Of a DNA stretch of 64,000 nt, positions 1-7,815 are shown one piece after another. Numbering within the stretch: the first letter of the stretch is position 1; every line of letters begins with the position of its first letter. The stretch is from NCBI GenBank assembly GCA_002395835.1, contig DGVD01000018.1, forward strand, positions 310,001-374,000, given 5' to 3'. The notes beneath the pieces are model-generated. The model had not been told where the DNA came from, did not search any database, and saw only the letters and a program-made list of their open reading frames with translations. The DNA comes from Bacteroidales bacterium UBA4293 (GTDB lineage Bacteria > Bacteroidota > Bacteroidia > Bacteroidales > Bacteroidaceae). A program made the translations under genes and the position numbers.

Positions 1-938
1 CTAAGTTCGGTCAGGTAAGTGCCGGAGCACGCTATGAGCATGTGCACTATGCCTATGAAGATGCGCTGACACCTGAGAACGACCTGACGCGTAATTATAG
101 CAATCTTTTCCCTACGCTTTCTTATGCAGGGCAGGTGGGTAAGATACAACTGATGCTGAACTATAGTGCCAAGACCCGGAGGCCCAACTATGCCAATCTT
201 TCCAGTGCCATACGCTACAATAGTAGGTATATCTGGCAGAGTGGTAATGCACAGTTGCAACCAGAATTGACGCACAACGTCAGTGCCACGGCTGTGTGGA
301 AGTTCATCACCCTGATGGTGAACTACATGCGCACCAACGACCCTATCATGACGTGGTCATCGCCTTACAATGATGAAGGAGTGGTGCTGGTGAAACCCCG
401 CAACATAGATACCCCGTTTAGGATGATGGTGGTTTATGGAATGATGAATCATACCATCGGAATCTGGACCATGAACTATACGCTGGGCCTTCAGAAACAG
501 TGGCTTACAATTAATGCACCCGACCCACGTGAAACCTCTGGCATTCGGGTAACCAAGTTCAATGACAAGCCCATAGGGGTAGCGCAAATGCTAAATACCT
601 TCAGATTCAAAGACGGCTGGCAACTGGAACTGGGTGGTTTGATGCAGACGAAAGGCTACTCACAGAATCTCTATATGAAGAATGTGTACCTCAACCTCAC
701 GGCTGCTGTGCAGAAAACGCTCTTGAAAGACAATGCTCTGGTGCTTCGCTTGGAAGGGCAGGATTTAGCAAGACAGGCTCATATGAATGTGGATTCAGAT
801 TTTGGCAGTCACACCATCAGGCAGACCAACATGATGGATACGCAGAAGGTGAAGTTCTCTATACGCTACACCTTTAATACGGCACAGAGTAAGTATCGTG
901 GAACAGGTGCAGGAGCAGAAGAAAAAGCAAGAATGTAA
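1..938 (+). CDS. Outer-membrane beta-barrel (TonB-dependent receptor-like) protein, 3' part
   Basis: The frame is open from the first bases of the window and ends at TAA 936-938, so only about the last 312 residues of a longer protein are present. The visible part is a run of alternating polar and aromatic beta-strands (for example ARYEH, LNYSAKTRRPNY, NAQLQPELTHN, FSIRYTFN) typical of the C-terminal barrel of Bacteroidota outer-membrane beta-barrel family proteins related to TonB-dependent receptors. The RxPxYANLSS / NAQLQPE pattern is characteristic of that family. The N-terminal signal, carboxypeptidase-regulatory-like and plug regions lie outside the window, so the substrate cannot be guessed. 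The protein ends with a charged tail instead of a terminal aromatic residue. A strong hairpin follows the stop. Confidence 0.8.
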   Translation, partial: KFGQVSAGARYEHVHYAYEDALTPENDLTRNYSNLFPTLSYAGQVGKIQLMLNYSAKTRRPNYANLSSAIRYNSRYIWQSGNAQLQPELTHNVSATAVWKFITLMVNYMRTNDPIMTWSSPYNDEGVVLVKPRNIDTPFRMMVVYGMMNHTIGIWTMNYTLGLQKQWLTINAPDPRETSGIRVTKFNDKPIGVAQMLNTFRFKDGWQLELGGLMQTKGYSQNLYMKNVYLNLTAAVQKTLLKDNALVLRLEGQDLARQAHMNVDSDFGSHTIRQTNMMDTQKVKFSIRYTFNTAQSKYRGTGAGAEEKARM

Positions 939-951
939 AATACTTGTCACA

Positions 952-990
952 AATCCCTGCAGATTATCCCAAAATCTTGCAGGGATTGCT
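952..990 (+). terminator. Rho-independent terminator after the outer-membrane receptor gene
   Basis: AATCCCTGCA (952-961) pairs with TGCAGGGATT (978-987), with a further inner pairing AGATT/AATCT, and T-rich sequence follows at 992-996. It sits 14 bp after the receptor stop codon and just upstream of the next promoter. Confidence 0.7.
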
Positions 991-1007
991 GCTTTTTCCT
1001 ATTTTTG
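977..1007 (+). promoter_or_regulatory. Bacteroides-type promoter for the zinc-ribbon gene
   Basis: TTG at 977-979 and TATTTTTG at 1000-1007 (consensus TAnnTTTG) are 20 bp apart. The start codon of the zinc-ribbon gene follows at 1044. The -33 element lies inside the 3' arm of the preceding terminator. Confidence 0.6.
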
Positions 1008-1043
1008 CCCATGAGAACAACAATTAATTCAAAAATAACGAAT

Positions 1044-1319
1044 ATGGATAACGAGATGAAATTTTGTCAGAGCTGTGGCATGCCGCTGACTGACGAGTTG
1101 CTCGGTACGAATGCCGATGGAAGTAAGAACCAGGATTACTGTATCTTCTGCTATAAGGATGGTGAGTTCCTGCAAGATGTAACGATGGAAGGGATGATAG
1201 ACCATTGCGTGAAGTACCTGGATGAGATGAATCAGATGATGCCAAAGCCTATGACGGAAGCAGAATACCGCCAGATGGCATCAGCGTTCTTCCCGACACT
1301 GAAACGCTGGAGGACATGA
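1044..1319 (+). CDS. Small zinc-ribbon protein
   Basis: A 91-residue protein if it starts at 1044. An in-frame ATG at 1005 is less likely because it lies directly on the -7 box. The N-terminus carries two CxxC knuckles, CQSCG (Cys8, Cys11) and YCIFCYKDG, matching the putative zinc-ribbon family that often stands alone or is fused to regulators. The C-terminal half (MTEAEYRQMASAFFPTLKRW) is helical. The metal-binding role follows from the cysteines; no biochemical function is known to me. The stop TGA overlaps the start of the next gene, so the two are probably translationally coupled. Confidence 0.8.
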   Translation: MDNEMKFCQSCGMPLTDELLGTNADGSKNQDYCIFCYKDGEFLQDVTMEGMIDHCVKYLDEMNQMMPKPMTEAEYRQMASAFFPTLKRWRT

Positions 1320-1861
1320 TGGAATCAAATAGAATCTTATTGCGCCCTTGGCGTGAATCGGATGCGAAGACACTGTTCAAATGGGCATCCGATCCTGAAG
1401 TCGGGCCTCGTGCAGGATGGGCACCGCATAAGAGTGTAGAAGAGAGTCTGGAGATTATCCGTACTGTATTCAATGATGCGTTGCACACATGGGCTATCGA
1501 GTTGAAAGAAACTGGTGAGGCGATTGGCGCAATGGGCTACGGTCCATCTTGCGAGTGTGACCTGCCAGCACGTGAAGGTGAACCGCTCGTTGGCTATTGG
1601 GTGGCAAAGCCCTATTGGAATCGTGGTATCTGTACGGAGGCTTTGCGGCTGATGTTAGACCATATCCGACAGACGACTGACATCAAATCGCTCATCAGTG
1701 GTCATTTCGTTGACAACCCCGCCTCTGGACGAGTGATGGAGAAATGCGGCTTTGTTCCCACAGGTGAAACCTGCATCGATGCGAATCAGTATCATGGTGA
1801 GAACAGGCCAATTAGAGTATTGAGACTGTCTTTATCGCATGGTGCTATTAGCCTGGAATAA
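1316..1861 (+). CDS. GNAT family N-acetyltransferase (RimJ/RimL-like)
   Basis: 181 residues covering a complete GNAT fold of the RimJ/RimL type. The N-terminal ILLRPWRESDAKTLFKWASDPEV is the usual first strand and helix. The acetyl-CoA-binding motif A is around GYWVAKPYWNRGICTEAL, and the NPASGRVMEKCGF helix-strand near the C-terminus is the typical family ending. The start overlaps the preceding stop; a GGAGG at 1309-1313 would serve the second ATG (1319) slightly better. These enzymes acetylate protein N-termini or small amines; the substrate here is unknown. Confidence 0.9.
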   Translation: MMESNRILLRPWRESDAKTLFKWASDPEVGPRAGWAPHKSVEESLEIIRTVFNDALHTWAIELKETGEAIGAMGYGPSCECDLPAREGEPLVGYWVAKPYWNRGICTEALRLMLDHIRQTTDIKSLISGHFVDNPASGRVMEKCGFVPTGETCIDANQYHGENRPIRVLRLSLSHGAISLE

Positions 1862-1865
1862 GATA

Positions 1866-2378
1866 ATGACTCAGATACCTAACATCATAACTTTGCTCAG
1901 GATGGCAGGCTCGTTTGGTCTGCTCTTTTATGATGTGACGGGTGTGGTATTTTGGATAATTTATGGTCTTTGTGGTATCAGCGACATAGCCGATGGGTGG
2001 CTGGCTCGGAAGTTGAAGTGTGTTTCCAGGACTGGAGCATTGCTGGATAGCGTGGCGGACATCTGCTTCGTTGCGTGTTGTGCCTGGAAACTCCTGTCGA
2101 TACTCGAACTGCCGCAATGGTTATGGATGTGGGCTGGAGTAATTGTCGCGATTAAAGTCGTGAATCAGCTTTCAGCACTTGTAATATACGGGCGCTGCTG
2201 CTTCCCTCACACCCTCGCGAACAAGTGGGCGGGAATCCTACTATTCATTGCAGTTCCCATGACATTTTGGTCAATCATTCCCATCTCAATCGCTGCAATC
2301 GTCGCAACGTTTGCTGCCATACAAGAGGGACATTTCATAAGAACAAAAAATAATCTTAAAAGAAAAAGGCAGAAATGA
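1866..2378 (+). CDS. CDP-alcohol phosphatidyltransferase family protein
   Basis: About 170 residues with several membrane helices. The family signature D-x2-D-G-x2-A-R-x8-G-x3-D-x3-D is complete: Asp40, Asp43-Gly44, Ala47-Arg48, Gly57, Asp61, Asp65 (DIADGWLAR then GALLDSVAD). Members move a phosphatidyl or phosphoalcohol group from a CDP-alcohol in the membrane during phospholipid synthesis; whether the acceptor is glycerophosphate, inositol or another alcohol cannot be read. The start at 1866 (MTQIPNIITLLR) fits the family; an upstream in-frame start at 1839 would overlap the GNAT gene. The 3' end overlaps the next frame by 4 bp. Confidence 0.88.
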   Translation: MTQIPNIITLLRMAGSFGLLFYDVTGVVFWIIYGLCGISDIADGWLARKLKCVSRTGALLDSVADICFVACCAWKLLSILELPQWLWMWAGVIVAIKVVNQLSALVIYGRCCFPHTLANKWAGILLFIAVPMTFWSIIPISIAAIVATFAAIQEGHFIRTKNNLKRKRQK

Positions 2379-2653
2379 AACTACATCAAGCAACCATTGA
2401 AGATTTCAATCCAATCATCTCTTTTTATGATGATGTAATTGAACACACTCCTGAGATAGAACTCAATGCCCGATGGCAGAAAGGAAAGCATCCTACCGCA
2501 GGAGGCATTAAGGCCTATATTGAGGAGGGAAGTCTGTATCTGTATAGAGAAGAGAATGTGATTCTTGGAGCAATGGCTGTCACGATGTACCAAGAGGAGG
2601 ACTATCACGCTATAGAGTGGTCAAAGCAGGTAGATTTTATCTTGCAAATTTAA
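2375..2653 (+). pseudogene. GNAT acetyltransferase, truncated at the 3' end
   Basis: The 92-residue product begins like a normal GNAT protein (MKLHQATIEDFNPIISFYDDVI) and runs to the beta-strand ILGAMAVTMYQEEDYH. It then stops after EWSKQVDFILQI, before the acetyl-CoA-binding motif (Q/RxxGxG/A) and the C-terminal half. A protein of this length cannot bind acetyl-CoA in the normal way, so I call it a remnant. It overlaps the upstream phosphatidyltransferase stop by 4 bp (ATGA), which suggests an intact gene once stood here. Confidence 0.75.
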
Positions 2654-3033
2654 AGGGGAAAATCTTCTTTTTGGCATGATTTTTCGTCAAAACCTATTTA
2701 ACTCTCTATATACCTTATTTAAATGGATAATCTGAATGAAATGTTAAAATTGCCTCTTGATGCAAAATAATTTACGAAATAATTTGGTTTATAAAATAAA
2801 CCTGTTTATATTTGCAATGTGTTTAAGGCAGACTGCGCAGCTGCACTTAGCTCATTAACCTGAAAACTATTTGAATTATGAAAGAAAAAAGTGAAATGAC
2901 TGTGAATGAAAGCTTGGCCCTCATCACAGAAACGATGAACAACAGTCGTAAGGCTATTCTTCGATCATGTGCAGATGGATGACCAGCAAGCCACACGCTT
3001 TTTGGTAGAGCTGCAAAAGACAATGAATGCGTT
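2654..3033 (+). other. 380-bp stretch with gene remnants and one promoter
   Basis: This region contains a good promoter (2783-2814). A 34-codon reading frame starts at 2878 (MKEKSEMTVNESLALITETMNNSRKAIL) and looks like the N-terminus of a Bacteroidota membrane protein family before a stop at 2980-2982. Overlapping it in another frame is the 3' end of a different gene, reading FDHVQMDDQQATRFLVELQKTMNAL and ending in a TGA that overlaps the GNAT start at 3034. I read this as a deletion junction that fused the start of one gene to the end of another. Confidence 0.55.
2783..2814 (+). promoter_or_regulatory. Bacteroides-type promoter upstream of a gene remnant
   Basis: TTTG (2783-2786) and TATATTTG (2807-2814) are separated by exactly 20 bp. 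The promoter points at the short remnant starting at 2878 and could drive the intact acetyltransferases at 3034 and 3554. Confidence 0.65.
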
Positions 3034-3037
3034 ATGA
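2993..3037 (+). repeat. Copy A of a diverged repeat preceding a GNAT start
   Basis: Reads TRFLVELQKTMNAL-stop, with TGA overlapping the ATG at 3034. The copy at 3510-3557 has the same layout. Both look like the last codons of homologous upstream genes. Confidence 0.7.
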
Positions 3038-3510
3038 TATTAAGACCTTTCACTATCAGCGATGCTCCGATTATCCTCTCTTGGATAAAGGACAAGACCG
3101 CATTCCGTAAATGGAGTGCAGACAGGTATTCTGTCTATCCGCCAAAGCCTGAAGATATGCAGGCTCAATATGCAGCTGAGAATGTATTTCCCTTTACTGC
3201 CCTGGACGATGAAGGGAAAGTCGTAGGACATATCATGCTCCGCTATCCTGACCCTTCCAAAACCGTTATCCGTTTAGGATTCGTGATTGTTGACGACCAA
3301 CTGCGAGGCAAGGGTTATGGCAAACAGATGCTGCAACTGGCCATTCAGAAAGCAAAACACGAATTCGGAGCACAGAAGTTGACACTCGGTGTATTCGACA
3401 ATAACCCGCCTGCCTTCCACTGTTATGAATCCGTCGGGTTTAAAGTAACCGGTACAGATTCCTATCTGATTGACGGAGAAGAATGGACAGAAAAAGAAAT
3501 GGAGCTTTGA
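3034..3510 (+). CDS. GNAT family N-acetyltransferase
   Basis: 158 residues, full GNAT length. The acetyl-CoA motif A is VIVDDQLRGKGYGKQML (RGKGYG), followed by the typical NNPPAFHCYESVGFK helix-strand. The N-terminus MILRPFTISDAPIILSWI is standard. The start codon overlaps the stop of a vanished upstream gene (ATGA), a translational-coupling layout kept after the partner was lost. Substrate unknown. Confidence 0.88.
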   Translation: MILRPFTISDAPIILSWIKDKTAFRKWSADRYSVYPPKPEDMQAQYAAENVFPFTALDDEGKVVGHIMLRYPDPSKTVIRLGFVIVDDQLRGKGYGKQMLQLAIQKAKHEFGAQKLTLGVFDNNPPAFHCYESVGFKVTGTDSYLIDGEEWTEKEMEL

Positions 3511-3557
3511 CTCGCCTTTTTGTGGAGTTGCAAAAGACAATGAATGATTTGATATGA
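3510..3557 (+). repeat. Copy B of a diverged repeat preceding a GNAT start
   Basis: Reads TRLFVELQKTMNDLI-stop and is closely similar to copy A at 2993-3037. Its TGA overlaps the ATG at 3554. No complete gene is attached to it; it directly follows the previous GNAT stop. Confidence 0.7.
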
Positions 3558-4180
3558 TAAGATTAGAACAACCCAAGGATTATCGTGAGGTAGAGAATCT
3601 CACACGAGAGGCATTCTGGAATGTGTATCGTCCAGGGTGCACGGAACATTATGTGCTCCACCTGTTTCGAACGAATCCAGATTTCATTCCAGAATTGGAT
3701 CTTGTAATGGAGGAAGATGACAAGATAATAGGTCATGTGATGTTCTCGAAAGCTGAGATTATACTCGACGATGGCAGTCACTTCCCTTCATGGACTTTTG
3801 GCCCCATCAGCATTCATCCAGCTTATAAACGCAAAGGCTACGGCCTGAAACTGTTGCAATATGCCTTGGAGAAAGCTAAGAAGATGGGTATCGGTCTATT
3901 ACAGATGGAGGGGAATATCGAATTCTACAAACATGCAGGTTTCGATTTGGCCAGCAAAATGAAGATACATTATCATGCAGAGCAGAGAGAGTCGGAAGTA
4001 CCTTATTTTCTTGCCCAGGAGCTGATCCCTGGCTATTGGGGAGATCGTGAGGGTACCTATGCCCCACCTAAGGGTTACTTTGTGGCAGAAGAGCACCCAG
4101 AGGCTTTCGAAGCCTACGAGGCGACTTTCCCAAAGAAAGAAAAGCTCCGCTTACCAGGACAATTAGGATACGAAGATTAA
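3554..4180 (+). CDS. GNAT family N-acetyltransferase (YhbS-like)
   Basis: 208 residues. MIRLEQPKDYREVENLTREAFW opens the fold. FGPISIHPAYKRKGYGLKLL carries motif A (RKGYG), and IEFYKHAGFDLASKM follows as usual in predicted YhbS-type acetyltransferases. An extra C-terminal section of about 50 residues (ELIPGYWGDREGTYAPPKGYF) is the part that shapes substrate choice in this group. It lies 15 bp upstream of the acyltransferase-3 gene and is probably cotranscribed with it. Substrate unknown. Confidence 0.88.
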   Translation: MIRLEQPKDYREVENLTREAFWNVYRPGCTEHYVLHLFRTNPDFIPELDLVMEEDDKIIGHVMFSKAEIILDDGSHFPSWTFGPISIHPAYKRKGYGLKLLQYALEKAKKMGIGLLQMEGNIEFYKHAGFDLASKMKIHYHAEQRESEVPYFLAQELIPGYWGDREGTYAPPKGYFVAEEHPEAFEAYEATFPKKEKLRLPGQLGYED

Positions 4181-4195
4181 AAAAATACTGAAATT

Positions 4196-5293
4196 ATGAG
4201 AAAACATTGGATAGATAATCTGCGATGGGTAACGGTGCTGTTGGTGCTGTTCTACCATGTATTTTACTTCTACAACAACAAAGGAGTGTTTGGAGGTATA
4301 GGAGGTTTTGGCGACTATCCCGAAGTGCCTCAGTATCAAGATGTGGTGATGTATGTGCTCTATCCGTGGTTTATGCCTCTGATGTTCCTCTTGGCAGGTG
4401 TGAGTGCCAGGTATGCCTTGCAGAAGCATTCTGCCAAAGAGTGGTTTAAGGCTCGTACACGCAAACTATTGGTGCCCTCCACCATCGGCCTTCTGGTATT
4501 CCATTGGATAGTGGGATATTTCAATACCGTGGTGGCAGCCAGAGAAGGCTTGTTTGAGGGCATCCCTTTAGTGGGAAAGTATCTTATTATGGCTGTTTCT
4601 GGCATTGGACCCCTGTGGTTCATCCAACTGCTATGGCTGTTGTGCATCGTGTTGCTGCTGATTCGCCTTCTCGACACCAAAGATAAACTATGGGAGTGGT
4701 GTGGAAAAGCCAATAGCCTCGCTATTATCGTGATAGGAGCCTTACTTTTCTGGGCAGGAGAGCAAACTATGATACAAGAGCCCCGTCCTGAGAGCCTTGA
4801 TGGTTTACTGAACCTTTACAAGCCTTTGTTCTATCTCGTACCCTTCCTACTGGGTTATTTCGTCTTCTCCCATGATAAGGTGCAAGAGCAAGTGACGAAG
4901 ATGTGGAAACCTCTGATGTCAGCTGCTGTCATCTCTGGCTTAGTGCTTGTAGTCACTACTTTCGGAGAGAACAATACCTCTCCACAGTATCTAGGCAGTC
5001 CCTTGAATTGCTTCTACGGCTGGTTAATGTGCTTAGCCATGATGGGATGGTTTAATGCAAGTTTCAACCACACAAATGCCTTTGCTGGCTATATGACGCG
5101 CAGCAGTTTTGGCATCTATGTGGTACACTACCTGGTAATTGCGAGCTTAGGTTATACCATGAAAGTCTATACCCAACTGCCACCTGTGCTGATGTATTTG
5201 ATTCTGACAGTTGCTGTCTTTACCCTTTCCCCATTATTGTATGAAATAATTAAGCGCATACCGTTAATCCGTTGGTGCGTGCTGGGAGACTAA
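4196..5293 (+). CDS. Acyltransferase-3 family integral membrane protein
   Basis: 365 residues with about ten membrane helices. The N-terminal RKHWIDNLRWVTVLLVLFYH is the conserved start of acyltransferase-3 proteins, with the key His in the first helix, and later helices follow the family pattern (WFMPLMFLLAGVSARY, YMTRSSFGIYVVHYL). Such enzymes O-acetylate or succinylate surface glycans or lipids across the inner membrane. The 3' end overlaps the convergent GH9 gene by 30 bp, so no room is left for a terminator between them. Confidence 0.88.
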   Translation: MRKHWIDNLRWVTVLLVLFYHVFYFYNNKGVFGGIGGFGDYPEVPQYQDVVMYVLYPWFMPLMFLLAGVSARYALQKHSAKEWFKARTRKLLVPSTIGLLVFHWIVGYFNTVVAAREGLFEGIPLVGKYLIMAVSGIGPLWFIQLLWLLCIVLLLIRLLDTKDKLWEWCGKANSLAIIVIGALLFWAGEQTMIQEPRPESLDGLLNLYKPLFYLVPFLLGYFVFSHDKVQEQVTKMWKPLMSAAVISGLVLVVTTFGENNTSPQYLGSPLNCFYGWLMCLAMMGWFNASFNHTNAFAGYMTRSSFGIYVVHYLVIASLGYTMKVYTQLPPVLMYLILTVAVFTLSPLLYEIIKRIPLIRWCVLGD

Positions 5294-7786
5294 GTTCTTA
5301 AACACGGAACCAAAGATGACATATTGGGTATTTCCAGCGATGGTTCCTTCATTTTGGCCCCAAAGGAAAGGCCAATCGTCATAGTTCTCAAAATGGTCTG
5401 GCTGACGGAAGAGTAGTCCGGGAGCCACATTTCCTGGAATGAAGGAGAAATCGGCTCTGTTGTTCCCGTAGAATACGGCTTTCGGACGAGCCGCTCCCAC
5501 AGCTGCCACCAAGGAATAATTGTGGTAAGGATGACAACCGAAAATCCAATTAGCTGCACGGTAAATATCTGCCCTCTGAATGATGTCGGGGTAATAAAGA
5601 TAGGCAAAGCAGATGGTGGTTCCAAAACCCACTACAGCACCACTTCCGGCCCAATTGCCCAAGCCGATAGGCACTCCGTATGGGTTATCCTTATCGAAAC
5701 TACGAATGTACTCCTGATATTTCTGCACATACGGACGGAGTCGCTGCTTGTAGGCACTGTCCATATATGGAACCGCATCTAAGGCCGTCTGCATGTTGTT
5801 TACGGCATTCTCATCCAAAGCTTTCCAGATTTGAGCCTTAAAGCTCTCCAGATAATGCTGCTCATGCGTAGCGGCATAAAGCTGCAGGTTGGTAGCCATT
5901 CCACCCATCACATTCGGACGGGCATTTTCTGACATGAGAGCAGAAGCCTCCTCCATCAGACGCTTGGACTGGACGATGGCCCGTCTAGACAAATCATCAT
6001 TATAACCCTCTAGGGCTCTGCTGGCTGCTGCAAACATGGTAGCTGCACGGAAATCCAAGTAGGCATTCCGGGTGGTAAAGGCCCACATATCATCTGGAGT
6101 ACCACTGGATTTACCATCGGCCGACACCTCGTAAGGCTTCAAGGTGCGATCGTAATGCAGCCCATCGGTAATAGAAGCCGCATCCCCCAGATGGTGGTAG
6201 TTGTCCAGCACGGAATTAGAAAGCGTGGAGGCCATGTGACCTATCTGCTCTGCTTGAGCCACCAGGTTGAGTGTGCCGTGCTCAATGAACTGCAGGATAT
6301 CTGGAGTGCCATCGGGACGGTGCAAATCTACGTAGCGCTGTTGTTCACTCACAAAAGTTTCATCACGCTGGGAATGGAACAGTTCCCATGCACGTACCAA
6401 GTCCATCACCACATTGACGTTCGCACCCGTTTCTATATCGAAATCTCCTGCATCGAAGAAACCACCTACATTCAGACCCGGAATCAGTTCATCAGGCTGG
6501 TATTTCGTTTCCGTCTTTTCACCCTGCCTATGCAAGTCGAAATGATCACTAGGAGGGGCTTGCAGATACCCTTCCTTGAACGGTTCACCGTGCCAAACCC
6601 GATAACCCTCATTCACCGCTACATGGTTCATGTGAATAGGAATCCAGACATCGGTGGTGGCATCGGTAATCTTATCGTACACATGCTCATCGATAAGGAA
6701 ATTATTGGTCTTCTGCTCCCCATACTGAATATAATAAATACCCGGCTGACGAACGGATGAGAAATCGAATTTCGCATAATTATACTTGAAGTAAGTGCCC
6801 CAAGTCTTTACCTCTCCCTGGAAAGCCTCTTCCACACTCCCGTCTTCCTTAATGCGGAAAAGAGAGGCCACAGGCTTTACACGGTCCTTCTTATCCAGTT
6901 CTATGACAGCCACTTTAGGTTGCTCTGGCACATATCCCACCTGGGAGAAACCGATATTTGGCTCACGCACCCAACCCGGGATGGCATGAGGTTCTACCGT
7001 CCATGTCAGCACCTTTCCTGTCTTTCCTGCAGGCAAGATACTACGCAGGACAAACCATCCGTTCTGAGCCAGAATTCGTCCATCGTAAAGCTTCAGTTCC
7101 AAATCCTTGCTGCTCACTTTCATCATTCGTTCCGGATCATCCATAGCCATGAGTAGCGTATGCCCCTTCTCCAAAGGTAAAGGGTCTATGAACCGGTCAG
7201 TTCCCCTATCATCATACGTTTTAAAGCCCTTAAACTGCTTGGCTTTCTCTGCATTGGGACGGGTAACGGTTTCACTGGCAGCATAGCGTGGGAAGCGGTT
7301 CAGACGACCGTCCATCAGGAAGGTCTTCAACCAATACTGTGAAGGAAGAAACTCCAGATTAAATCCGGCTTCTCCAGCTATGGCATCAGGCACAGGCTTA
7401 TCCAGATAGACACTAATTTCCACGGCATCACCCTTACCCGTAACCACAACCCTACTGTTGAAGTCGTAATCTTCGTAACGCAGCCCCACCTCTATGGAAT
7501 TATGGGCAGCATCTACTTTCCTGCCGGTAAGGGTGGGCACCAAATCCCACTGTTCCGGAGTGTGGTTCAAGCGCACTGCACCCCCTTGCACGGTACGCAC
7601 TCCATGATGGATGATTTCAATGCCGGAATTCTTCTCATCATTGAAACCACCATTGAAACTATTGCTGAAGACCAAGACATTCACGCCCTGGCGCTCAAAA
7701 TACTCCAATGGATTCAAGCGCAGCCCCTGAGCCTGGGCAAATGCAGCAAAAAAGACTGCCGTAAGAGTAATTAGTAACTTTTTCAT
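5264..7786 (-). CDS. Secreted glycoside hydrolase family 9 protein
   Basis: 840 residues with a signal peptide (residues 1-19, ending AQA). Residues 20-270 form a beta-rich domain I cannot name. An Ig-like cellulase N-terminal domain starts near 278 (IGFSQVGYVPEQPKVAVIE), and a GH9 (alpha/alpha)6 barrel fills about 385-835. GGFFDAGDFD (441-450) contains the two catalytic-base aspartates, and the general acid is Glu813 in QNEGTIAGNTQYV. GH9 enzymes cleave beta-1,4-glucans or related hemicelluloses by inversion. It is the last gene of a minus-strand operon with the GH13 (29 bp gap) and the epimerase/GH30 fusion, pointing to joint breakdown of a glucose-containing polysaccharide. Confidence 0.9.
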   Translation of the reverse strand: MKKLLITLTAVFFAAFAQAQGLRLNPLEYFERQGVNVLVFSNSFNGGFNDEKNSGIEIIHHGVRTVQGGAVRLNHTPEQWDLVPTLTGRKVDAAHNSIEVGLRYEDYDFNSRVVVTGKGDAVEISVYLDKPVPDAIAGEAGFNLEFLPSQYWLKTFLMDGRLNRFPRYAASETVTRPNAEKAKQFKGFKTYDDRGTDRFIDPLPLEKGHTLLMAMDDPERMMKVSSKDLELKLYDGRILAQNGWFVLRSILPAGKTGKVLTWTVEPHAIPGWVREPNIGFSQVGYVPEQPKVAVIELDKKDRVKPVASLFRIKEDGSVEEAFQGEVKTWGTYFKYNYAKFDFSSVRQPGIYYIQYGEQKTNNFLIDEHVYDKITDATTDVWIPIHMNHVAVNEGYRVWHGEPFKEGYLQAPPSDHFDLHRQGEKTETKYQPDELIPGLNVGGFFDAGDFDIETGANVNVVMDLVRAWELFHSQRDETFVSEQQRYVDLHRPDGTPDILQFIEHGTLNLVAQAEQIGHMASTLSNSVLDNYHHLGDAASITDGLHYDRTLKPYEVSADGKSSGTPDDMWAFTTRNAYLDFRAATMFAAASRALEGYNDDLSRRAIVQSKRLMEEASALMSENARPNVMGGMATNLQLYAATHEQHYLESFKAQIWKALDENAVNNMQTALDAVPYMDSAYKQRLRPYVQKYQEYIRSFDKDNPYGVPIGLGNWAGSGAVVGFGTTICFAYLYYPDIIQRADIYRAANWIFGCHPYHNYSLVAAVGAARPKAVFYGNNRADFSFIPGNVAPGLLFRQPDHFENYDDWPFLWGQNEGTIAGNTQYVIFGSVFKNLVSQHAPTD

Positions 7787-7815
7787 GGGATTCAGTCTGT
7801 TTATTCAGTTTGGAA

